A stretch of 64,000 nt of DNA, taken from contig NZ_FNPL01000006.1 in NCBI RefSeq assembly GCF_900107305.1, positions 62,001 to 126,000 of the forward strand, read 5' to 3'. Position numbers and translations under genes: made by a program. This stretch comes from Thermoactinomyces sp. DSM 45892 (GTDB taxonomy: Bacteria; Bacillota; Bacilli; Thermoactinomycetales; Thermoactinomycetaceae). Positions 25,719 to 34,315 of this stretch are shown here, one piece after another. Under the pieces are notes generated by a model. That model was not told the origin of the DNA, ran no database searches, and saw only the letters and a program-made list of their open reading frames with translations. The stretch's first letter is position 1. The number at the start of each line of letters is the position of its first letter.

Positions 25719-28505
25719 CTACTCCGCTTCTGTCTCAAAGTCAGGATACTCTTTTTCAACAATACTTGCACATCGCTCACATAGCTCCTGATGGTTACTG
25801 TATGAATGCGTTCCAACAGTAGGAGAAATGGTCCAACAACGGTTACATTTTTCTCCTTCGGCTACATGAACGATCACTTCTACCTTCTGATCGGCAGGAA
25901 CTTCCGAAGAGGCAGGTAGAACCTCGACTCCGGAGACAATAAAGAGTTGGTGGAGGTTATCTAAATTTGCTAGCAACTGCGCACTCTCTAGATTTGGTAC
26001 GATTTCAATTGTAGCGCCCAAAGAGTTTCCGATCAACTTTTCTGCACGTGCTTGTTCGAGTGCTTTTAACACAACGCTTCGAATATCAAGGAATCGATCC
26101 CATTTATCCTCTAGTACTTGATCACAGAACGTGCCATCCATCACAGGGAAGTCAGCAAGTTGAACACTCTGCTCGCTCACACCCGGGATATACTTCCATA
26201 CTTCCTCTGCTGTATGAGGAATAATCGGACTGATCATCACATCTAGAGCTCGTAAAATCTCATACATAACCGTTTGGGCTGAACGACGTTGTAAGGAGTC
26301 TGTCTCTTCAACGTAAAGGATATCCTTTAATACATCTAAATAAAATTGGCTTAAGAACACGGTACAAAACGTATGGATACTACCATATACCTGGTGGAAA
26401 TCATACGTATCATACCCATGGGTAACGGTTTTGATGAGGCTTTGTAACTTAGACAATACATAACGGTCTAGTTCTGTTAGCTGATCATAACGTACGCGAT
26501 CTTCTGCCGGATCAAAATCCGCCAAGTTGCCTAGAAGGAAGCGGAATGTGTTACGTAACTTCCGATATACCTCCGCTACTTGCTTAATTAGCGGATCTGA
26601 GATTCTTACATCTGATTGATAATCAACAGAAGAAACCCATAGACGCAGGATGTCAGCACCATATTGATTTGCCACTTTATTCGGATCGACTACGTTTCCA
26701 ATCGACTTGGACATCTTACGCCCTTCACCATCTAACACATATCCATGAGAAACAACCTGTTTATAAGGCGCTTTTCCAGTTGTAGCGACAGAAGTGGAAA
26801 GGGATGAGTTAAACCAACCACGGTACTGGTCAGATCCCTCGATATACAAATCCGCTGGGAAACTTAGGTCTTCTCTTTGTGCGAGTACAGCAAAGTGACT
26901 ACTTCCAGAATCAAACCACACGTCCATAATATCCGTCTCTTTACGGAAGCAGGTACATCCACATTTGCTACATTTCTGACCAGCGGGCATCAAGTCGCTT
27001 ACCTCTTTTGCATACCAAGCAGTTGATCCTTCTTTTGCAAATAGATTCGCGATAAAATCAATCGTCTCATCATTGATATGAGGTTCTGTACAATCTTGGC
27101 AATAAAAAATCGGAATCGGCACACCCCATGTACGCTGACGAGAAATACACCAATCTCCTCGGTCCGTGATCATATTGCCTAAACGCACTTCTCCCCATGC
27201 TGGCAACCACTCTACATCCTTGATCTCATCCAGCATCTCCTGCCTAAATCCATCAATCGAAGCAAACCATTGTTCCGTCGCACGATAGATGATCGGTTTC
27301 TTGGTTCTCCAGTCATGTGGGTACTGATGTTTGATAAAGCTCAACTTAAGCAATAAGCCCTGTTCCTCTAGCAATTCGGATACTTTTTTATTACCATCTT
27401 CGTAGAACATGCCTTCAAAACCAGGCGCTTGTGCAGTAAATACTCCACGTCCATCAACGGGGCACAGTACTTCTAAACCATATCGCTGTCCAATAGCAAA
27501 GTCTTCCTCACCATGTCCAGGAGCCGTATGAACACAACCCGTACCTGCGTCAAGTGTGACATGATCTCCAAAAACCAATGGAGATGGACGATCATAAAAT
27601 GGATGTCGGCATACAACTCCATTTAACTCACGGCCCACCCAAGTAGAAACGATTTCATACTCCTCCACTTCCGCTGTCTTCATAACTTCCTCTACCAGTT
27701 CAGTGGCTATGATATATTTCTCATTCCCCACTTGAACGGCACTGTACGCAAGCTCAGGATTTAAAGAGATAGCCAAGTTAGCAGGGATGGTCCATGGAGT
27801 GGTAGTCCAAATGACGACAAAGGTATTTTCCTCGTCCAAGATCCCATTCCCATTTTGCACCGGGAACTTCACATATATCGATGCTGAGCGTTTCTCTTGA
27901 TACTCGATCTCTGCCTCTGCAAGTGCAGATTCCGATGTCGGGGACCAATAGACCGTACGCATTCCACGGTAAATATGTCCCTTGCGGGCCATATCCCCGA
28001 ACAAGCGAATCTGGGCTGACTCATACTCAGGTTGTAAGGTGATATATGGATTTTCAAAATCACCACGAATCGCCATACGTTTAAATTGATCAGCCTGTTT
28101 TTCAACAAAAGATAGTGCATATTCGGTACATAGATTACGGAAATCGACCACACTCACTGTTCTACGATCCACTTTCTTTTTCGTCACAACAGCGTGTTCA
28201 ATCGGCAACCCATGTGTATCCCATCCAGGCACATAAGGCGCGTCAAACCCATTTAAACTTTTATAGCGAACAATAAAATCCTTCAGCGATTTATTTAGTA
28301 CATGACCGACGTGGATATCTCCATTTGCATAAGGGGGTCCATCATGCAAAATAAACTGAGGGGATCCTTTGCGTTTCTCCTGAACCAAACGATAAATATC
28401 AATCTCATCCCACCATTTTTGCATCTCTGGCTCTCGGTTAGGAAGATTCCCCTTCATAGGGAAATCCGTCACAGGTAAATGAATCGTGCTACGATAATCA
28501 GCCAT
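25719..28505 (-). CDS. ileS: Isoleucyl-tRNA synthetase
   Basis: 928 residues, bacterial type. [20 protein letters not shown] holds the HIGH-type motif near residue 67, [11 protein letters not shown] follows, and KMSKSIGN is the ATP-binding loop near 600. The editing domain lies between. A C-terminal zinc ribbon has CNRCW...CERC, typical of the Bacillus-type enzyme. Start ATG with AAAGGATG upstream. It is controlled by a T-box leader with an ATC specifier. Confidence 0.96.
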   Translation of the reverse strand: MADYRSTIHLPVTDFPMKGNLPNREPEMQKWWDEIDIYRLVQEKRKGSPQFILHDGPPYANGDIHVGHVLNKSLKDFIVRYKSLNGFDAPYVPGWDTHGLPIEHAVVTKKKVDRRTVSVVDFRNLCTEYALSFVEKQADQFKRMAIRGDFENPYITLQPEYESAQIRLFGDMARKGHIYRGMRTVYWSPTSESALAEAEIEYQEKRSASIYVKFPVQNGNGILDEENTFVVIWTTTPWTIPANLAISLNPELAYSAVQVGNEKYIIATELVEEVMKTAEVEEYEIVSTWVGRELNGVVCRHPFYDRPSPLVFGDHVTLDAGTGCVHTAPGHGEEDFAIGQRYGLEVLCPVDGRGVFTAQAPGFEGMFYEDGNKKVSELLEEQGLLLKLSFIKHQYPHDWRTKKPIIYRATEQWFASIDGFRQEMLDEIKDVEWLPAWGEVRLGNMITDRGDWCISRQRTWGVPIPIFYCQDCTEPHINDETIDFIANLFAKEGSTAWYAKEVSDLMPAGQKCSKCGCTCFRKETDIMDVWFDSGSSHFAVLAQREDLSFPADLYIEGSDQYRGWFNSSLSTSVATTGKAPYKQVVSHGYVLDGEGRKMSKSIGNVVDPNKVANQYGADILRLWVSSVDYQSDVRISDPLIKQVAEVYRKLRNTFRFLLGNLADFDPAEDRVRYDQLTELDRYVLSKLQSLIKTVTHGYDTYDFHQVYGSIHTFCTVFLSQFYLDVLKDILYVEETDSLQRRSAQTVMYEILRALDVMISPIIPHTAEEVWKYIPGVSEQSVQLADFPVMDGTFCDQVLEDKWDRFLDIRSVVLKALEQARAEKLIGNSLGATIEIVPNLESAQLLANLDNLHQLFIVSGVEVLPASSEVPADQKVEVIVHVAEGEKCNRCWTISPTVGTHSYSNHQELCERCASIVEKEYPDFETEAE

Positions 28506-28553
28506 CTACTAACACATCCTTTATCTCAGTATCATCATATACAAATACAACAC

Positions 28554-28805
28554 AAAAAACCTTCATCATCCTCTAGGGACGAGAAGGTTTCCCGCGGTAC
28601 CACCCTAATGGCTCTGATCGTCTAACAGAAACGATCAAATCCGCTCTAACATTCGTAACGTGAATGACACGATCCATCCTACTCTCTCTGACAATTTCGG
28701 ACGACAGTTCACGGGTGATATTCAAACGAAGACTTGACTGAGCTCACACCAACCCTCAGTTCGCTTAACAAAATCTTATCGCTCTACTTGTCCCGATCAA
28801 AACCA
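28554..28805 (-). promoter_or_regulatory. T-box leader of ileS with ATC (Ile) specifier
   Basis: The T-box core AGGGTGGTACCGCG is at about 28593-28606 (minus strand), followed by a terminator with arms ACCTTC and GAAGGT and a T run (28554-28588). A specifier candidate ATC lies in GAATATCACC at 28717-28719, in a loop position suited to pair with tRNA-Ile GAU. Known mechanism: uncharged tRNA-Ile stabilises the antiterminator. The remaining gap up to 28882 holds the promoter. Confidence 0.93.
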
Positions 28806-28833
28806 TTATGGCTATGAGAATATGTTATTCATC

Positions 28834-28862
28834 ATTATACACAGATGTTAGGTATTTGTTAA
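28834..28862 (-). promoter_or_regulatory. ileS promoter, embedded in an inverted repeat
   Basis: Minus strand: -35 TTAACA (28857-28862), 17-nt spacer, -10 TATAAT (28834-28839) preceded by TGTG. An 8-bp perfect inverted repeat AGATGTTA...TAACATCT (28843-28850 and 28860-28867) spans the -35 and the spacer. There is no T run, so it is not an obvious divIVA terminator and may be an operator. Confidence 0.7.
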
Positions 28863-28882
28863 CATCTACAAGGCTATTTCTT

Positions 28883-29842
28883 CTAAAACATTGCTTTTTT
28901 ACGCATTTTGCGGGTTCTACGAAGGTTTGGCTCTTGATCTTCTTCCATGTATGTAGAAGCCACCTCGCCAAGCATATGGTTTTCACCCATTTGTGGGAAT
29001 TCGTTTGCTAATTCGTTAGGAAACTCATTTGGAAACTCATCGTATTCATTTCCAAAACTATTGGCTCCCTCAATCAAGTACTCTTGTTGGGTCTGTGGTT
29101 GCTCGAGTGAAGGTGTTACAGGTTGCTCAGCAAATGCATCCAACTGCTTACCTGTCTCTTCTAAGTTTTCCTCTAATTCTTCCAAAGATTCCCAAGAAGA
29201 ATTATCTAATACATCCAAGTGAGATTGTACCAAAGTACGGAAGCGGGCACGGTAGATCGTAGATTTTTGTTTCAAATCAAGCAATTCGCTGTGAACAGCA
29301 CGAGCTTTTTGTAGCGCTTCATTGATGATGCGATCGGCATTCTTCTCTGCCTCTTGAACAATCAACTCTGCTTCTTTCTTCGCATTCAAGCGCACTTCCT
29401 CTGCCACTTCTTGTGCCACACGAATGGACTTATGAATGCTTTGCTCCATAGAAGCAAGTGCATTGGTATTTGGTTGCATAGCTTGCAGCTGGTTCTGCAT
29501 CTGTTGTTGCATTTGTTGCATTTGTTGTTGCATCTGTATTTGGTTCTGTGGTGTTGGGTATTGATTTTGTTGTTGCTGTTGCTGCGTCATCATCGGTTGT
29601 TGTACTGGATCTACTTGGTATTGCGGTTGAGGTCTTGTCTGACTAAACGCTTCTCCGTCCATAATGCGCTCTAGTTCAGCTTGTAAATCTTCAACCTGTT
29701 GTTCCATCTCTAATTTTTCACGAGTCAACAACTCAAAATCTTTAATAATCTGATCTAGAAAGTCATTAACCTCGTCAACATCATATCCACGGAATGATCG
29801 TTTGAACTCCTTATTATGAATATCATAAGGTGTTAGTTTCAT
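28883..29842 (-). CDS. divIVA: Cell division / polarity protein DivIVA
   Basis: Membrane-curvature-binding coiled-coil protein that recruits partners to division sites and poles. About 319 residues. The conserved N-terminus MKLTPYDIHNKEFKRSFRGYDVDEVNDFLDQ is the lipid-binding domain, followed by coiled coil to about 70. A glutamine-rich insert follows at roughly 85-145 (QQQQQQNQYP, MQQQMQQMQQQMQNQ), then a second coiled coil. The acidic tail carries short NEFPNEFPNELANEFP repeats and a basic RRTRKMRKKAMF end. Longer than the roughly 165 residues of B. subtilis DivIVA. Start at 29842 with GGAGGTG upstream; upstream in-frame codons are not family-like. Confidence 0.93.
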   Translation of the reverse strand: MKLTPYDIHNKEFKRSFRGYDVDEVNDFLDQIIKDFELLTREKLEMEQQVEDLQAELERIMDGEAFSQTRPQPQYQVDPVQQPMMTQQQQQQNQYPTPQNQIQMQQQMQQMQQQMQNQLQAMQPNTNALASMEQSIHKSIRVAQEVAEEVRLNAKKEAELIVQEAEKNADRIINEALQKARAVHSELLDLKQKSTIYRARFRTLVQSHLDVLDNSSWESLEELEENLEETGKQLDAFAEQPVTPSLEQPQTQQEYLIEGANSFGNEYDEFPNEFPNELANEFPQMGENHMLGEVASTYMEEDQEPNLRRTRKMRKKAMF

Positions 29843-29942
29843 TACCGCACCTCCTGCGTCTATTTGCTTGCCTTTTCTATTCGACAATATTATCAGATAT
29901 CCTTCTATTTGACCACCCAATAACCAAAATTAGGTTGATTAT

Positions 29943-30722
29943 TCAAGATAAGGATAAAATCCGCACGACAATTCTTCCTTTTTTTGTCATTTTATCGACA
30001 CAAATCACACAAATTCTCCCTGATCCCCGTACAGAGATCGTGTCACCCGGTTCTACCATTTTATCGCTTTGATCAACAAGCTGCCAATTTATTTTACATT
30101 TCTTCCCTTTAATCATCAACTGTGATTTAGAACGAGATATGTGAAATGCCTCTGATATAATCGCATCTAGTCGAAGCGATGCTACAATGATATTTTTCGT
30201 GATCCGATCTGGTTCGGAATAAAAAAATTGGTCTCGCGCGATTGTCTGTACAGTAACCTTTTTACGGCCTACTGCAGACAGATGAAGAGGGAGAAAATCA
30301 CTCATCTCACGCGCGACAACCAAATCACAACCATGATTATGAGGTTGTATATCACCAATCATCTCTCGCTTAATTCCAAGACCTAGAACCGCCCCCAATA
30401 CATCAGGATGTTCAAGTAGCCTGCGATCAGATGACTCAATCCGTAAAAAAGCTACATCAGACCAAGATTCGTCTATGGAAAAGTAGTCAGGTGCTAGGAT
30501 CACCCTTTTTCGCTCGGCAACCGGATAGCCGCCATCTAACAAAGAAACGACATCTACTTCCCGATTACAGATCGACTGATAGATGAACTGTTCTCTAGGA
30601 TCTAGAAAAGGAGTTATAACGACCATGCTTCGCTCTCTAGATGATGTGATCCAATCAAAGCAACGCTCCACAAAAGGTCGCTCTTCAGGACGAAAATGCA
30701 TAAAGACCTTAGAATTGTTCAT
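29943..30722 (-). CDS. ylmH: S4-domain RNA-binding protein YlmH
   Basis: 259 residues; N-terminal domain shared by the YlmH family (FRPEERPFVERCFDWI, FLDPREQ), and a C-terminal S4 RNA-binding domain (LRLDAIISEAFHISRSKSQLMI, VEPGDTISVRGSGR, about 180-240). YlmH binds ribosomes or ribosomal RNA and is linked to ribosome rescue in Bacillus. Located between ylmG (11 nt) and divIVA as in Bacillales. Confidence 0.92.
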   Translation of the reverse strand: MNNSKVFMHFRPEERPFVERCFDWITSSRERSMVVITPFLDPREQFIYQSICNREVDVVSLLDGGYPVAERKRVILAPDYFSIDESWSDVAFLRIESSDRRLLEHPDVLGAVLGLGIKREMIGDIQPHNHGCDLVVAREMSDFLPLHLSAVGRKKVTVQTIARDQFFYSEPDRITKNIIVASLRLDAIISEAFHISRSKSQLMIKGKKCKINWQLVDQSDKMVEPGDTISVRGSGRICVICVDKMTKKGRIVVRILSLS

Positions 30723-30733
30723 TGTTTATGGCC

Positions 30734-31009
30734 TCAACTAATTAAACTAAAAATGAAATCTAACACTACATATAAGCCACGTTGTACTAACTGTAACGCA
30801 AAAAGGGCAACAATCGGCGATATATCTATCATTCCAATCGGTGGAATAAACCGACGGAACACCGCCAAATAGGGTTCACAAATGCGCGACATAAAAACAC
30901 CAATCGGGGATTGACGCACTTGCGGAAGCCAAGACATCAAGATATAGATCATCAAAGCAATCGAATACCCATAGAAAGCATAATTTAGAATGGTCATTAT
31001 GATAAACAC
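30734..31009 (-). CDS. ylmG: YggT-family membrane protein (YlmG)
   Basis: A 91-residue protein with two TM segments. The family motif SWLPQVRQSPIGVFMSRICEPYLAVFRRFIPPIGMIDISPI is evident (quoted here as two halves: SWLPQVRQSP and EPYLAVFRRFIPPIG). Likely involved in membrane or division organisation together with SepF. It starts at GTG 31009, which has GAGGTGA 10 nt upstream; an ATG four codons later lacks a site. Confidence 0.88.
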   Translation of the reverse strand: MFIIMTILNYAFYGYSIALMIYILMSWLPQVRQSPIGVFMSRICEPYLAVFRRFIPPIGMIDISPIVALFALQLVQRGLYVVLDFIFSLIS

Positions 31010-31035
31010 GTGACAAGAGTCACCTCACTTGCAAC

Positions 31036-31449
31036 TTAGAGTGCGTCATCTTGTAGAATTTCAGTAATCGTTCCCTGCACATCTACATTGGATGGCGTGC
31101 AGATAAAAATATGAGCGCCTACTCGTTGAATACTCCCACCTAGAGCATAGACGGTTCCGCTTAAAAAATCAATTACGCGAGTCGCCTGATCCCGGCGAAC
31201 TCGATGAAGATTTACAACAACAGGACGATGGCTTTTTAAGTTATCAGCAATCTCTTGTGTCTCTTCAAAAACCCGTGGCTCAATTAGCATAAGACGCACA
31301 TTTTTTTGAGAATGTAACGACACGATGTTACTTTTTCCTTTAGTAGGGGATGGATGAGCATCACCCGATTCATTCTCCTCAATCAACTGTTCCTCATCCT
31401 CATGGACGCCAAAAAAATTCATGACCCGATTCATAAAGGTCAAGTTCAT
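31036..31449 (-). CDS. sepF: Cell division protein SepF
   Basis: FtsZ-bundling membrane-anchored protein that acts with FtsA at the septum. 137 residues. It has an N-terminal amphipathic anchor (MNLTFMNRVMNFFGV), an acidic linker, and a C-terminal globular domain (VRLMLIEPRVFEETQEI, RPVVVNLHRVRRDQATRVIDFLSG). GAAGGAGGAG site right before the ATG. Same gene order as Bacillus ylmF. Confidence 0.94.
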   Translation of the reverse strand: MNLTFMNRVMNFFGVHEDEEQLIEENESGDAHPSPTKGKSNIVSLHSQKNVRLMLIEPRVFEETQEIADNLKSHRPVVVNLHRVRRDQATRVIDFLSGTVYALGGSIQRVGAHIFICTPSNVDVQGTITEILQDDAL

Positions 31450-31471
31450 TCTCCTCCTTCTAACATTCCCC

Positions 31472-32155
31472 TTATTCCCCCACCAGAATCGAACCTAGAC
31501 GAATCCATGTTGCTCCTTCTTCAATGGCTATTTCAAAGTCTTGCGACATACCCATTGACAATTCTGTCATGGGAACATGAGGAATTTGCTTCTTTTGTAA
31601 TCGGTGTTGGCATTCTTTTAGCTCCCGGAAAACCGAGCGGATTTCTTCCCGATTTTCGATATGGGGCGCCATCGTCATTAAACCAACAACTTCGATACTA
31701 GAGAAATTCGCCATCTCTATCGTAAAATCTTCTAATTCTTTCCGAGAAATTCCAAATTTCGTCTCTTCACCCGAAATATTCACTTGAATAAAGCATTTCA
31801 TCTTCGCTTGAATAGGTTGTGCACGCCGATCAATTTCTTTCGCCAGCTCAATATTTTCAAGGGAATGTAGATAGGAAAATCGACCCACTACTTCTTTCGC
31901 CTTATTTCGTTGAAGATGACCAATCATATGCCAAGTACCGCGGTTATGTAATTCTTTCCATTTAGGAACCGCATCTTGCACTCGGCTCTCACCTATATGA
32001 AGGCAGCCGGCATCTAGAACATGCTTCGTTTTTTCAATATCTATATATTTGGTTACAGCTACCACGTTAACCCCAGCTGGATCTCGCCCTACTCGCTGAC
32101 AAGCTTGTTCAATCCTTTGCTGAACTTCACGTAAGCGCCTTTCTAACTCTTGCAT
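31472..32155 (-). CDS. ylmE: YggS/YlmE-family PLP homeostasis protein
   Basis: 227 residues, a PLP-binding alanine-racemase-type barrel with the cofactor lysine in VNVVAVTKYIDI, WHMIGHLQRNK, FIQVNISGEETKFG and the C-terminal SMGMSQDFEIAIEEGATWIRLGS. The family buffers pyridoxal phosphate and has no robust catalytic activity of its own. It follows pgeF by 7 nt. Confidence 0.93.
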   Translation of the reverse strand: MQELERRLREVQQRIEQACQRVGRDPAGVNVVAVTKYIDIEKTKHVLDAGCLHIGESRVQDAVPKWKELHNRGTWHMIGHLQRNKAKEVVGRFSYLHSLENIELAKEIDRRAQPIQAKMKCFIQVNISGEETKFGISRKELEDFTIEMANFSSIEVVGLMTMAPHIENREEIRSVFRELKECQHRLQKKQIPHVPMTELSMGMSQDFEIAIEEGATWIRLGSILVGE

Positions 32156-32162
32156 GAAGAAT

Positions 32163-32990
32163 TTAACTCCTTACTCGCTTGCCAATAAAAGCAATCATAC
32201 GACCTGTATCGCCTTTATCTCTGCGATGAGAATGGAAATATTCCTTTGAACAGCTTGTACAATAGTTAGATTTCACAATTTGATCATCCCGTAAACCAAC
32301 TTGTTTACATAATTGTGCATTTGCCTCTTTCAGATCTAGCATTGCTTTGTAAGTAGCTGTTGAAAGAGCAACGGACAAAGGTAAATCCTGACACGCTAGC
32401 GCATCCTTCATCGGGCGTAACACATGTTCATCCACTTCATAGCAACAGACGCCGATTGAAGGGCCGATTGCCACCCGAATTTTCGAACGGTCTGCCCCTT
32501 TCGTAACCATCTCATCAATCATTTTGGGACCGATTTTCTGGACGGTTCCTTTCCAACCAGCATGAGCAACTCCAATCACATCTATTTCAGGAGCATAGAA
32601 GAAGAGTGGCACACAATCAGCATAGAAGGAGGCAAGAAGAAGATCCTCTTCACTTGAAAAAAGCCCATCAGTATCGGAAAATGCAGACTCTCGGTCTCGA
32701 TTTCCTCGGCCTCGATCCCTATCAGTCACATAAGCGATAGTTACTCCGTGGACTTGTTCGCCACAGGTAAAAGAATCCAAGGAGAAAGAAAGATCTCGCA
32801 TCAAACTCTTCCTATTTTCGATTACGTGTGAGGGTCGATCTCTCACATGTAAGGCATAGTTATGATGCATAGGGGAAAAACCCTCTTCTCTAGCAGAAAA
32901 CCCCACTGTCAGATGGGGAAATTCTTCTTGCCAAAGCGAAAGAACAAAATAGGGAATACTAGATTTCTTTTGCATTTGAAATGGTTCCAT
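32163..32990 (-). CDS. pgeF: Peptidoglycan editing factor PgeF / multicopper polyphenol oxidase family (YlmD)
   Basis: 275 residues. Metal-binding residues of the family are seen in TCGEQVHGVTI, SFYADCVPLFFY and VIGVAHAGWKGTV, plus SNYCTSCSKEYFHSHRRDKG near the C-terminus. Members purge L-Ser from muropeptides or have purine nucleoside phosphorylase-like activity. First of a tight cluster with ylmE, sepF, ylmG, ylmH. ATG with GGGAGGGG upstream. Confidence 0.92.
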   Translation of the reverse strand: MEPFQMQKKSSIPYFVLSLWQEEFPHLTVGFSAREEGFSPMHHNYALHVRDRPSHVIENRKSLMRDLSFSLDSFTCGEQVHGVTIAYVTDRDRGRGNRDRESAFSDTDGLFSSEEDLLLASFYADCVPLFFYAPEIDVIGVAHAGWKGTVQKIGPKMIDEMVTKGADRSKIRVAIGPSIGVCCYEVDEHVLRPMKDALACQDLPLSVALSTATYKAMLDLKEANAQLCKQVGLRDDQIVKSNYCTSCSKEYFHSHRRDKGDTGRMIAFIGKRVRS

Positions 32991-33041
32991 GTAGTCCCCT
33001 CCCTGTATTATCTTACCATAGTTTGAGGGATTGACATAGAA

Positions 33042-33344
33042 TTAGTGAGAGGATTCATTCTGGTTCGACCATGGAAGTTGGCCATATGGTGACACAATTT
33101 CTTGAAAACGATGGTCAAGGCGAACCAAAATCACATCCGAGCCAATCTTCACAATTTGTTTCCAAGGTATTACCCACTCTTGCCCTCCTGCAAACCACCC
33201 AAAAAACTTTGTCTCACCTGGTACGATAATGGCTCGAACGACACCTGCTCGCAAATCCAGATCCAAGTCGTGAATCTGCCCCAACTTCCGTCCATCCGCT
33301 ATGTTTACTACTTCTTTACTTTGGAGATCAGAGATTTTGATCAT
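33042..33344 (-). CDS. ylmC: YlmC/YmxH-family PRC-barrel sporulation protein
   Basis: 100 residues, PRC-barrel fold: ISDLQSKEVVNIADGRKLGQIHDLDLDL and GEWVIPWKQIVKIGSDVILV-like C-terminal strands. The family is found in spore formers beside pgeF, and its role is not established. ATG with AGGGGG upstream. A 51-nt gap separates it from pgeF. Confidence 0.87.
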   Translation of the reverse strand: MIKISDLQSKEVVNIADGRKLGQIHDLDLDLRAGVVRAIIVPGETKFFGWFAGGQEWVIPWKQIVKIGSDVILVRLDHRFQEIVSPYGQLPWSNQNESSH

Positions 33345-33443
33345 TAAGGTAATCCCCCTGTCACCCTATCTTTCGTAAATGTAATTTATGTATATGTGTA
33401 GAGTATATAAATCTGTACCATTGATTGAAAAAGGTTTCGTCAA

Positions 33444-33517
33444 AAATAAAAAGAATCTCCGATATGATACGCCTCCCGTAGGGTTTCCTTATGAAGAGCG
33501 TATCATATTGGAGATTC
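33444..33517 (-). terminator. Very long terminator hairpin after the response regulator
   Basis: Two arms of about 20 nt (33453-33472 and 33498-33517) pair almost perfectly (one mismatch). They are followed on the minus strand by TTTTTATTTTTGAC. It closes the hydrolase-kinase-regulator operon ten bases after the regulator stop. Confidence 0.85.
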
Positions 33518-33526
33518 CGTTCAATT

Positions 33527-34177
33527 CTACACTATGATTTGAGTCACTTTTTTCACTACTTCTTGACTCGATTTACATTCCAATTTACGCATGATACTAG
33601 AGACATGTTTTTTTACCGTCCCAACCGATATAAAGAGTTCTTCTGCGATTTCTTTCTGTGAACATTCTTTTATCATTAGCTTTAAAATATTTTTCTCTGT
33701 TGGAGTTAACAGAGATTGTATCTTGTCCATTTCAAGTTGGCTTCTCTCAAATCGAACAAGCCTTCGAAACTCCTTCAAAATCTTATTAGCAAATCTAGGC
33801 TGAGGATTATGATAGTAGGTAGAACGAATCATATTTGGAATCTCCTCGAAATTAGATTTCACAATATAATTAACTGCCCCCGCCCCGTAAGAATCTAAAA
33901 TAAAGTGATCTTCCTCAAGCGAGGTAAGCATAATTACTTTTGCTTGGTGAAACTGACAGATCTCTAAAGTTGCCTCAATCCCGCTGGCCGACCCTGCTAA
34001 ACAAATATCCATCAAGATGACATCTACTTTTTCCATTCCGCTCGCAAATTGAATCGCTTCTTCCTTTGTTGCACAATGCCCCACTACGTATAAATCTGGT
34101 TGTCTCATCAAGTATTCGGCAAGTCCTCGTTGCCACCGTGGATCGTCTTCAACCAATAGGACGTGAATTGGTGCCAA
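33527..34177 (-). CDS. Two-component response regulator, NarL/LuxR type
   Basis: About 217 residues. Receiver domain: HVLLVEDDPRWQ acidic pocket, phospho-acceptor Asp in VDVILMDICLAG, T in VIMLTSLEED and K in YIVKSNF. C-terminal LuxR HTH: LTPTEKNILKLMIKECSQKEIAEELFISVGTVKKHVSSIM. Likely a DNA-binding output partner of the upstream kinase. The start is taken as TTG 34177 with AAAGGAGGAG 6 nt upstream, giving the usual receiver N-terminus; a TTG at 34216 has no site. Its first 28 codons are duplicated upstream. Confidence 0.88.
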   Translation of the reverse strand: MAPIHVLLVEDDPRWQRGLAEYLMRQPDLYVVGHCATKEEAIQFASGMEKVDVILMDICLAGSASGIEATLEICQFHQAKVIMLTSLEEDHFILDSYGAGAVNYIVKSNFEEIPNMIRSTYYHNPQPRFANKILKEFRRLVRFERSQLEMDKIQSLLTPTEKNILKLMIKECSQKEIAEELFISVGTVKKHVSSIMRKLECKSSQEVVKKVTQIIV

Positions 34178-34315
34178 ATGGACTCCTCCTTTATCGCATA
34201 ATACCTCATCACACAATCAGTTGTTTCATTACGTATTCGATAAGTCCTCGTTGCCACCGCGGATCGTCTTCGACCAATAGGACGTGAATTGGTGCCAAAT
34301 GGACCCCTGCTTTGT
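34100..34315. repeat. Direct duplication of the response regulator 5' end
   Basis: About 95 bp at 34100-34194 (start of the live regulator gene) recurs at 34221-34315 with roughly ten mismatches, offset by 121 bp. The shared block covers the ribosome binding region, the TTG start and the first two dozen codons. The copy in front of the intact gene keeps AGGAGGAG, while the other reads CAGGGG. Confidence 0.88.
34209..34298 (-). pseudogene. Truncated response regulator copy
   Basis: Thirty codons including stop, beginning TTG, that encode LAPIHVLLVEDDPRWQRGL, identical to the regulator N-terminus, then diverge (IEYVMKQLIV) and stop at TGA. No receiver core remains. The same DNA, in another frame, encodes the last ~20 residues of the kinase. 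It appears to be a remnant of a tandem duplication or of a slipped recombination event. Confidence 0.75.

Noticed and set aside
29354-29674. Plus-strand frame rich in Leu/His resembling a membrane protein
   Set aside because: It is the antisense of the glutamine-rich DivIVA insert: CAG/CAA repeats read in reverse give Leu-rich pseudo-TM. DivIVA is clearly the real gene.
34209-34298. Short frame LAPIHVLLVEDDP... as a separate small peptide gene
   Set aside because: It is a truncated copy of the response regulator start, explained by duplication; recorded as a pseudogene fragment.
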